Below, piece by piece: positions 1-4,670 of a stretch of 8,662 nucleotides of DNA (position 1 is its first letter; each line of letters starts with the position of its first letter). Below the pieces are notes generated by a model. The model did not search any database and was not told where the DNA came from. It worked only from the letters and a program-made list of their open reading frames with translations. The position numbers were made by a program, and so were the translations under genes. The stretch comes from DASWHK01 sp036398215 (lineage in GTDB: Bacteria; Acidobacteriota; UBA890), in NCBI GenBank assembly GCA_036398215.1, contig DASWHK010000297.1, forward strand, positions 1 to 8,662, given 5' to 3'.

Positions 1-441
1 CGCCTGCACCACGGCTGGCAGCGCTGGTTCGGCGCCCCTCCCCGCATCGGCGTCGCCGGCCTCAACCCCCACGCCGGCGAGCGCGGCCTGCTCGGCTGCG
101 AGGAGGAGACCGAGATCCTGCCGGCGATCGCCGCCGCCCGCGACGCCGGCCTGCAGGTGACCGGCCCCTTCCCCGCCGACAGCATCTTCCGGCGCACCGA
201 CATCGACGTGATCCTCGCCCTCTACCACGACCAGGGCACGATTATCGCCAAGCGGGCGCCGACGCCGTCGGTGAATCTCACCCTCGGCCTCCCCTACCCC
301 CGCACCTCCCCCGACCACGGCGTCGCCTACGACATCGCCGGCCACCGCGTCGCCGACCCGGCGGCGATGATCGCCGCGATCCGTCTGGCGGCGGAAATGG
401 TCGCCGGCGGCACGGCGCGCTTTCGCGCCGGCGACGGCTGA
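1..441 (+). CDS. pdxA: 4-hydroxythreonine-4-phosphate dehydrogenase PdxA, C-terminal part (5' end outside window)
   Basis: PdxA oxidises 4-phosphohydroxy-L-threonine with NAD. The product condenses with deoxyxylulose 5-phosphate (PdxJ) to give pyridoxine 5'-phosphate, in the cytosolic DXP-dependent vitamin B6 pathway. Frame 1 is open from the first base to TGA at 439-441, so 146 codons of a protein that is normally about 330 residues are present. Visible family signatures are GLNPHAGE (residues 20-27), GPFPAD (55-60), YHDQG (75-79) and the substrate-site region VNLTLGLPYPRTSPDHG. His24 and His76 match the two C-terminal metal-binding histidines of the family (H211 and H266 in E. coli numbering). 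The segment after YHDQG differs from E. coli PdxA, reading TIIAKRAPTPS before VNLTLG, but the family is clear. No partner pathway gene lies in the window. A hairpin overlaps the stop codon, so the gene is probably the last of its transcription unit. Confidence 0.95.
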   Translation, partial: RLHHGWQRWFGAPPRIGVAGLNPHAGERGLLGCEEETEILPAIAAARDAGLQVTGPFPADSIFRRTDIDVILALYHDQGTIIAKRAPTPSVNLTLGLPYPRTSPDHGVAYDIAGHRVADPAAMIAAIRLAAEMVAGGTARFRAGDG

Positions 442-471
442 GCTGCGGCGGGCATCAGCCTCCTCCAGCTC
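440..471 (+). terminator. Imperfect hairpin at the end of pdxA, possible terminator
   Basis: Arms GAGCTG (440-445) and CAGCTC (466-471) are perfectly complementary. Inside them, GGGC (450-453 with one wobble) pairs with GCCT (458-461) around an ATCA loop, giving a long imperfect stem that begins on the last bases of the pdxA stop codon. The downstream bases TAACTTGC are not a T-tract, so classical intrinsic termination is uncertain. Its place between pdxA and a gene pair with its own promoter supports a boundary role. Confidence 0.35.
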
Positions 472-484
472 TAACTTGCACGAG

Positions 485-513
485 TTGCTACGAAGTGCTA
501 CATCTGCTACGCT
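485..513 (+). promoter_or_regulatory. Putative promoter and TGCTAC-iterated operator of the toxin-antitoxin pair
   Basis: TTGCTA (485-490) could serve as a -35 box. After 17 bases, TACGCT (508-513) has the TANNNT pattern of a -10 box, which would put transcription start at about 520-521, on the antitoxin ATG. The same stretch carries TGCTAC three times (486-491, 496-501, 505-510), spaced 10 and 9 bases, so all copies face nearly the same side of the helix. Phd/YefM and VapBC systems are generally autoregulated by the antitoxin or complex binding repeats over their own promoter, and these repeats are the natural candidates here. Boxes and binding are inferred from the sequence only. Confidence 0.5.
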
Positions 514-520
514 GCCGCTC

Positions 521-769
521 ATGGATCGAGTCATTACTCAGCGACAGCTTCGCAACGACTCCGCCGCCGTGCTTCGCGAGGTTCAGGCTGGCAAGCGATT
601 CACCGTGACACGCAACGGCATGCCCGTCGCCGAGCTCCGGCCGCTTCCCCCCCACCGGTTCGTGCCGCGCGCGGCGATCGCCGATGCCGCCAGGCGCGCT
701 CCCCGGGTCGACCTCGTTCGTTTGCGCGCCGACCTGGACGCGGTCGTAGATCCCAGGCTCGATGACTGA
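521..769 (+). CDS. Phd/YefM-type antitoxin of a type II toxin-antitoxin pair
   Basis: This 82-residue protein should bind and neutralise the toxin encoded immediately downstream and repress the shared promoter. Residues 1-42 match the Phd/YefM N-terminal DNA-binding fold: a start like MDRVITQRQLRNDSAAVLRE, then a GKRFTVTRNGMPVAELRPL strand segment. The charged C-terminal half (about 45-82, rich in Arg, Asp and Ala) is the expected flexible toxin-binding part. I chose ATG 521 because it begins exactly at the conserved N-terminus. An in-frame TTG at 476 would add 15 residues with no family similarity and would translate through the promoter repeats. There is no Shine-Dalgarno sequence before 521, which fits a leaderless message. 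The stop at 767-769 overlaps the toxin start by 8 bases, so the two are translationally coupled. VapB antitoxins of other folds also pair with PIN toxins; this one looks Phd-like. Confidence 0.85.
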   Translation: MDRVITQRQLRNDSAAVLREVQAGKRFTVTRNGMPVAELRPLPPHRFVPRAAIADAARRAPRVDLVRLRADLDAVVDPRLDD

Positions 770-1163
770 AACGACTCGAGGACTGCTCGATACGTCCGTG
801 GTCGTCGACCACGACCTGCTCGATCCCGAGTTGCTGCCGGACCAAGCCGCCATCTCCGCCGTAACGCTGGCGGAGCTTGCCGCCGGCCCTCACGCTACCA
901 AAGACGATCAGGAACGGGCGCGGCGGCAGGATCGCCTGCAATGGGCCACGGCGACCTGGGATCCCTTGCCCTTCGACGCCGATGCCGCCCGGGCATACGG
1001 GCGGGTGTTCGCAGCCACTCGGTCGGCCGGCCGGTCCAGCCGCACGCGGCGGGCGGACCTTCTCATCGCGGCGACGGCTGTGGCGCACGGCCTCGACTTG
1101 TACACGCGCAACGCGAAGGACCTCGGCGGGCTCGAGGACATCCTCACCGTTGTCGAGGTGTGA
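762..1163 (+). CDS. vapC: VapC-family PIN-domain ribonuclease toxin
   Basis: This 133-residue protein has the PIN fold throughout, the usual length for VapC toxins, which are Mg-dependent endoribonucleases that cut tRNA or rRNA when freed from antitoxin. The acidic active-site residues appear in order: Asp10 in GLLDTSVVVD, Glu38 in TLAEL, Asp99 in RADLLIAATA and Asp120 near the end of YTRNAKDL, so the toxin looks catalytically intact. The ATG at 762 overlaps the antitoxin stop by 8 bases, the usual arrangement for coupled synthesis. Residues 44-60 are charged and probably form the helix that contacts the antitoxin. The gene converges on smpB, with about 97 bases between them. The RNA target cannot be told from sequence. 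Confidence 0.92.
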   Translation: MTETTRGLLDTSVVVDHDLLDPELLPDQAAISAVTLAELAAGPHATKDDQERARRQDRLQWATATWDPLPFDADAARAYGRVFAATRSAGRSSRTRRADLLIAATAVAHGLDLYTRNAKDLGGLEDILTVVEV

Positions 1164-1227
1164 TGGTATCTCGGGATTCTGAGACGGCCAGCAGCACGTC
1201 CACCGCAGCGAGCGACCCCGCGCCCAA

Positions 1228-1240
1228 CCGAGCCCCTCGG
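1228..1240. terminator. Small hairpin between convergent vapC and smpB
   Basis: CCGAG (1228-1232) and CTCGG (1236-1240) form a perfect 5-bp stem with a CCC loop in the 97-base gap where the toxin gene and smpB converge. It could act on either strand, but neither side is followed by a T-run, so it is only a weak candidate. I see nothing else convincing in this gap. Confidence 0.25.
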
Positions 1241-1260
1241 AAGCGCCGCCTCGTCTCGCG

Positions 1261-1722
1261 CTACCGCCGACGCCGTAGCTCCTGCTCGATCTCCCGCTTG
1301 ACGGCTTCCTTCTTCTTGGCCTCGCGCTTGTCGTAGGACCGCTTGCCCTTGCCGAGGCCGAGCTCGACCTTGGCCCAGCGGCCCTTGAAGTAGATGCGCA
1401 GGGGGACGAGCGTGAAGCCGCGCTCGATGACGCGGCCGCGCAGCTTGTCGACCTCGCGCTTGTTGAGCAGCAGGGGACGCGGCCGCTCGGCCTCGTGCTG
1501 GGCGTAGGGGCCGGCGGGGCGGTAGGGGCCGATGTGGCAGTGGTGCAGCAGCACCCGGTCGCCCTCGATGGTCGCGTAGGAGTCCTTGAGGTTGGCGCGA
1601 CCCTCGCGCAGCGCCTTCACCTCGGAGCCCAGCAGCGACAAGCCGGCCTCGTACTTCTCGACGATCTCGTAGTCGTGGCGGGCCTTGCGATTGACCGTGA
1701 CGACCTTGCCGCCCTCGCTCAC
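1261..1722 (-). CDS. smpB: SsrA-binding protein SmpB
   Basis: SmpB binds the tRNA-like domain of tmRNA (ssrA) and brings it to stalled ribosomes for trans-translation. The protein is 153 residues, standard for the family. It shows the N-terminal NRKARHDYEI (11-20), the conserved GLSLLGSEVKALREGRANLK block (27-46), the DSYA segment, the HIGPYRPAG loop (63-71), then LLLNKREVDKL, the LVPLRIYFKGRWAKVELGL core (105-123) and GKGKRSYDKR (124-133). The basic C-terminal tail, AKKKEAVKREIEQELRRRR, is the part that reaches into the ribosomal A-site channel and mRNA entry path. The start is GTG at 1722, preceded by GAGG with a 7-base spacer. The gene lies 67 bases downstream of the nucleotide sugar dehydrogenase on the same strand and may be co-transcribed or have its own promoter there. 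No ssrA gene is in the window. Confidence 0.97.
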   Translation of the reverse strand: MSEGGKVVTVNRKARHDYEIVEKYEAGLSLLGSEVKALREGRANLKDSYATIEGDRVLLHHCHIGPYRPAGPYAQHEAERPRPLLLNKREVDKLRGRVIERGFTLVPLRIYFKGRWAKVELGLGKGKRSYDKREAKKKEAVKREIEQELRRRR

Positions 1723-1767
1723 GGGAGCACCTCGGCGTCACGTGTCTCGCACGCGCCGCCCGCCGGC

Positions 1768-1786
1768 TGCGAGCATCGACCTCGCA
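1768..1786 (-). terminator. Hairpin just after the sugar dehydrogenase stop codon
   Basis: TGCGAG (1768-1773) and CTCGCA (1781-1786) are perfect 6-bp arms around a 7-base loop. The hairpin starts 3 bases beyond the dehydrogenase stop (1790-1792, minus strand) and lies 45 bases upstream of smpB. It may be a weak terminator, an attenuator or an mRNA 3'-end stabiliser. No T-tract follows it on the minus strand, so the call is tentative. Confidence 0.3.
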
Positions 1787-1789
1787 CGC

Positions 1790-3091
1790 TCACAAGCGGA
1801 CGATGTGGGCGTCGCCGCGGCCGGAGGTGACGTTGCGGGTGTCGATCAGCAGCGGCGAAGCGTCGATCACCGCCGGCCAGTCGATGCCGGAGTGGTTGGT
1901 GCAGACCACGACGCAGTCGAACTGGGCGCAGGCCTCCGGGACGCCGTCGATCGAGCGCATCTTGCCGTCGGCGATATCGCGGAGCTCGGGCACATAGGGG
2001 TCGAAGTACTCGACCTCGCCGCCGCGCGCGGTCAACAGGCGGATGATGTCGAGGGCCGGCGACTCGCGCACGTCGTCGATGTCCTTCTTATAGGCGACGC
2101 CGAGCACCAGGATGCGGCTGCCCTTGACGCTCTTGCTGGCGTCGTTGAGGGCGTCGGCGACCAGGCGCACGACGTGCTCCGGCATCGCGGCGTTGATCTC
2201 GCTGGCCAGCTCGACCAGGCGGGCCTGATAGTTGAGCGTCCTGAGCTTCCAGGTCAGGTAATGCGGGTCCACCGGGATGCAGTGGCCGCCGAGCCCCGGT
2301 CCGGGGTAGAAGGGCATGTAGCCGAAGGGCTTGGTGGCGGCGGCGTTGATGACGTCCCAGGTGTCGATGTCCAGTCGATCGCACATCAGCGCCATCTCGT
2401 TGACCAGGGCGATGTTTACCGAGCGGAAGGTGTTCTCGAGCAGCTTGACCATCTCCGCCGCCCGGCACGACGAGACCTGATAGACCTCGGCGCAGATCGT
2501 CCCGTAAAAGGCGGCGGCGACCTCGCTACAGACCGGCGTGTAGCCGCCGACGATCTTGGGGGTGTTGGCGAGCCGGTACTTCTGGTTGCCGGGGTCGATG
2601 CGCTCCGGCGAAAAGGCGAGGAAGAAGTCCTTGCCCGCCTCGGCGCCGTTGGCCGCCAGGCTCGGGTAGAGCATCTCTTCGGTGGTGCCCGGATACGACG
2701 TGCTCTCCATGACCACCAGCATCCCCGGGTGGAAATGGCGCGCCACCTGCTCGGCGGCGGCCAGGATGTAGGAAACGTCGGGGTCGCGGGTCTTGCTCAA
2801 CGGTGTGGGAACGCAGATCACCACCGCGTCGAGCCCGGCGATGACGCTCGCGTCCGTGGTCGCTGTGAGGCGCCCGGCGTCGACCTCGGCGGCGATCTCC
2901 TCGTCCCCGACGTCCTTGATGTAGGACTCGCGGGCGAGGAGCTGCCCGACGCGATACCCGTCGACATCGATGCCGGTGACCTGGAAGCCGGCCTTCGCCA
3001 GCTCGACCGCCAGCGGCAGGCCGACGTAGCCGAGGCCGACGACGCCGACGGCGAGCTCGCGCCGCTCGATCCGCTGCAGAAAATCTCGCAC
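1790..3091 (-). CDS. wbpA: Nucleotide sugar dehydrogenase, UDP-N-acetylglucosamine 6-dehydrogenase (WbpA) type
   Basis: This 433-residue enzyme belongs to the UDP-glucose/GDP-mannose dehydrogenase superfamily and oxidises C6 of a UDP-hexose to the uronic acid in two NAD-dependent steps, feeding cell-surface polysaccharide synthesis. The N-terminal Rossmann motif GLGYVGLP is at 19-26. CVPTPL (93-98), ESTSYPGTTEE (129-139) and SPERIDPG (161-168) follow. The active site has Lys216 and Asn220 in the AEMVKLLEN segment and the nucleophile Cys271 in GPGLGGHCIPVDP. The C-terminal nucleotide-binding domain begins near SRILVLGVAYK (325-335). The ESTSYPGTTEE, TKPFGYM and GHCIPVDPHYL pattern resembles WbpA more than UDP-glucose dehydrogenase, but substrate is not proved. 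GTG 3091 was chosen because AAGGGG lies 7 bases upstream and homology starts there; the open frame continues upstream to 3280 but encodes Arg/Ser-rich non-family sequence. No glycosyltransferase or other sugar gene is adjacent. Confidence 0.93.
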   Translation of the reverse strand: MRDFLQRIERRELAVGVVGLGYVGLPLAVELAKAGFQVTGIDVDGYRVGQLLARESYIKDVGDEEIAAEVDAGRLTATTDASVIAGLDAVVICVPTPLSKTRDPDVSYILAAAEQVARHFHPGMLVVMESTSYPGTTEEMLYPSLAANGAEAGKDFFLAFSPERIDPGNQKYRLANTPKIVGGYTPVCSEVAAAFYGTICAEVYQVSSCRAAEMVKLLENTFRSVNIALVNEMALMCDRLDIDTWDVINAAATKPFGYMPFYPGPGLGGHCIPVDPHYLTWKLRTLNYQARLVELASEINAAMPEHVVRLVADALNDASKSVKGSRILVLGVAYKKDIDDVRESPALDIIRLLTARGGEVEYFDPYVPELRDIADGKMRSIDGVPEACAQFDCVVVCTNHSGIDWPAVIDASPLLIDTRNVTSGRGDAHIVRL

Positions 3092-3297
3092 GATGGGGCC
3101 CCTTCGACTCGAGATCGTGGCTCCGGTGAAGGCTCGGCGCCGGAAAGCACATGCCCGGCATCTCCCGGGCCGAGATGACGACCTCCCGGCGGACGATCGG
3201 CCTCGCCGGCCGGGCCGTCCGGGGGAAGGACGAAGCGTGGAGACGTGAGTATACTGGGCAGGGTTCGCGCCCCCAAACATCGCCCCTGCAGGTTCAT
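3092..3297. promoter_or_regulatory. Divergent control region between the sugar dehydrogenase and folK
   Basis: This 206-base spacer separates divergent genes. Two dyads lie side by side: TGCC-C-GGCA (3152-3160) and CATCTC (3159-3164) with GAGATG (3172-3177) around CCGGGCC, forming about 26 bases of symmetric sequence suitable for a dimeric regulator. Nearer folK, TATACT (3250-3255) is a good -10 box and would start a leader of about 36 bases; no convincing -35 is 16-18 bases upstream, so an activator or a weak -35 is possible. On the dehydrogenase side I see a Shine-Dalgarno sequence (AAGGGG before GTG 3091) but no clear promoter boxes. Confidence 0.4.
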
Positions 3298-3951
3298 TTG
3301 CCGAACAACAGCGTCTACGTAGGGTTGGGCTCCAACCTGGGGAATCGCCCCGCGCACCTGGCAGCCGGGCTCGCGGGGCTGCGGGAGCTCGGCCTCTCGG
3401 TGGGTCCGGTCTCGTCGCTGTACCTGACCGAGCCCGACCTGCGACCCGCGGGATCGGTCGACGCTCGCGGCGCTCGGGACGCCCGCACCGAGAAGGGTCG
3501 CGCTGCCGAGGGTCGCGATGGAACGGGCCGGCGCCCGCCGGCCCGCCACGCCACAGGCGACGGCGACGGCGACCATCCCTGGTACGTCAACTGCGTCGCC
3601 GCCATCGACGGCGCCCCCGCCGCCACCGAGCTGCTGCGGATGTGCCTGGACATCGAGCGCCGCCACGGCCGCGTCCGGCCGGCGGGGGATGATCGATCGG
3701 TCTCCGGCGCCAGCCCTCGAACGCTCGATCTCGACATCCTGCTGGTCGGCGCCGAGGTCATCGACGAGCCCGGCCTGCGCGTCCCCCACCCCCGCCTCGA
3801 CGGACGGCGCTTCGTGCTCGAGCCGCTCGCCGAGATCGCCCCCGGCGTTCGCCACCCGGTAACCGGGGACACCATCGGCGACCTCCTCGAGCGGCTGCCG
3901 GCGGGCAAGGGAGTCTGGCTGCTCGCCCCGCCTCCCGAAGCCGGCAACTGA
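3298..3951 (+). CDS. folK: 2-amino-4-hydroxy-6-hydroxymethyldihydropteridine pyrophosphokinase (HPPK) with expanded catalytic loops
   Basis: FolK transfers pyrophosphate from ATP to 6-hydroxymethyl-7,8-dihydropterin in folate synthesis. The 217-residue protein has the family start VYVGLGSNLGNR (6-17), SSLYLTEP (39-46), WYVNCVAAI (95-103), ELLRMCLDIERRHGRVR (111-127), PRTLDLDILL (140-149) with metal ligands Asp144 and Asp146, VPHPRL (162-167) with His164, and RRFVLEPLAEIAP (170-182). TTG 3298 is preferred: AGG lies 5 bases upstream and the family N-terminus follows, while the frame upstream to 3151 has no similarity. Two things are odd. About 48 residues (47-94, Arg/Gly/Asp-rich) separate EP from WY, where E. 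coli has about 8; this is catalytic loop 2. In loop 3 the two catalytic arginines (Arg125 and Arg141, E. coli R82 and R92) are six residues further apart than usual and the stacking Trp (W89) is absent. The core is intact, so it is probably functional with modified lids. It lies first in a likely operon with the nucleoside kinase. Confidence 0.92.
   Translation: MPNNSVYVGLGSNLGNRPAHLAAGLAGLRELGLSVGPVSSLYLTEPDLRPAGSVDARGARDARTEKGRAAEGRDGTGRRPPARHATGDGDGDHPWYVNCVAAIDGAPAATELLRMCLDIERRHGRVRPAGDDRSVSGASPRTLDLDILLVGAEVIDEPGLRVPHPRLDGRRFVLEPLAEIAPGVRHPVTGDTIGDLLERLPAGKGVWLLAPPPEAGN
3524..3545. repeat. Perfect 10-bp inverted repeat inside the folK loop insertion
   Basis: CGGGCCGGCG (3524-3533) and CGCCGGCCCG (3536-3545) are exact reverse complements separated by two bases. 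The palindrome sits centrally in the 3436-3579 stretch that codes the extra FolK residues. Just upstream, AGGGTCGCG is repeated with a 16-base period (from about 3494 and 3510). The whole stretch is low-complexity GC-rich, so chance symmetry is possible, though a 10-bp perfect arm pair is uncommon. Confidence 0.6.
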
Positions 3952-4027
3952 TGCGCCGGCCGGTTGCGGTGACTCGTCGCTCCGGATCCAGGCGCCCTCC
4001 CGCTCCGTTTCTCGAGGCGGACCGCTG

Positions 4028-4663
4028 ATGCGCTGGAGCCACGTCGCGTTCGAGGGGCCGATCGGGGTCGGCAAGACCACCCTGGTAACCATGCTCTCGG
4101 AGCGTCTCGGCGCCGTGCGCATCCTCGAGGACGTCTCCAACCCATTTCTCGAGGCCTTTTACGACGAGACCCCGGGGGCGGCGTTCCAGGCCCAGCTCTT
4201 CTTCCTGCTGTCGCGCTACCGGCAGCTCACCGAGGCCGCCCAGGGAGAGCTCTTCCAGCAGCTCACCCTCGCCGACCACACCTTCCAGAAGGACCGGATC
4301 TTCGCCCACCTGACGCTCAGCGACGGCGAGCTGATGCTCTACGAGCGGCTATGGGCCTTGCTCGCCCCGCAGGTGCCGAAGCCCGACATGGTCGTCTATC
4401 TGCAGGCCGGCACCGAGGTCCTCGCGCAGCGCGTCCACCGCCGCCAGCGACCCGAGGAAAGCGGCATCTCGCGCAGCTACCTCGAAGAGGTCAACCAGGC
4501 CTACGCGCACTACTTCTACCACTACACGGAAACCCCGCTGCTGGTGATCAACACCTCGGAGATCGACTTCGTCGCCGACAAGGCCGACCTCGACGACCTC
4601 ATCGCCCAGATCGACTCCATGGACGCGGGCACTCGCGTCTACGTGCCGCGCCATGCCGGTTGA
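4028..4663 (+). CDS. Deoxynucleoside kinase (dNK/dGK-dAK family)
   Basis: This 211-residue cytosolic kinase phosphorylates deoxynucleosides for dNTP salvage. The Walker A loop GPIGVGKTT is at 10-18. LEDVSNPFLEAFY (33-45) carries the conserved Glu and substrate-pocket pattern of bacterial dNKs. LADHTFQKDRIFA (81-93) is the DRS-like catalytic region with Asp89-Arg90, YLQAGTEVLAQR (124-135) precedes the Arg-rich lid RRQRPEE (138-144), and the SYLEEVNQAYAHYF helix (150-163) follows. Bacterial members next to or fused with folK usually act on deoxyguanosine and deoxyadenosine, but base preference cannot be read here. It starts 76 bases after folK with GAGG 10 bases before ATG 4028, so the two are likely co-transcribed. 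The stop at 4661-4663 lies 7 bases before the chosen start of the DUF5916 gene. The folK-dNK pairing recurs in several phyla; the metabolic link may be common control of pterin/folate and purine pools. Confidence 0.93.
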   Translation: MRWSHVAFEGPIGVGKTTLVTMLSERLGAVRILEDVSNPFLEAFYDETPGAAFQAQLFFLLSRYRQLTEAAQGELFQQLTLADHTFQKDRIFAHLTLSDGELMLYERLWALLAPQVPKPDMVVYLQAGTEVLAQRVHRRQRPEESGISRSYLEEVNQAYAHYFYHYTETPLLVINTSEIDFVADKADLDDLIAQIDSMDAGTRVYVPRHAG

Positions 4664-4670
4664 AGGGCCC

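Noticed and set aside
476..520. Longer antitoxin from TTG 476
   Set aside because: The added 15 residues come from the TGCTAC promoter repeats and are outside the Phd/YefM fold.
1164..1260. Possible small RNA or ssrA fragment beside smpB
   Set aside because: No tRNA-like acceptor ends, no tag-peptide reading frame and no promoter boxes were seen in this gap.
1685..3178. Long open frame (about 497 codons) on the plus strand
   Set aside because: It is antisense to the sugar dehydrogenase, which has all family motifs. The translation is a low-complexity Val/Asp/Gly/Leu mix without family features.
3092..3280. 63-residue N-terminal extension of the sugar dehydrogenase
   Set aside because: Arg/Ser/Gly-rich and unlike the family. 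GTG 3091 has a good Shine-Dalgarno sequence and the extension would cover the divergent control region.
3151..3297. 49-residue N-terminal extension of FolK from ATG 3151
   Set aside because: The family begins with VYVGLGSN right after TTG 3298, which has AGG upstream. The extension shows no similarity and would include the TATACT box.
4653..4670. ATG 4653 as start of the DUF5916 gene
   Set aside because: No ribosome site, overlaps the kinase gene, and puts six acidic/neutral residues before the basic start of the signal peptide. ATG 4671 fits better.
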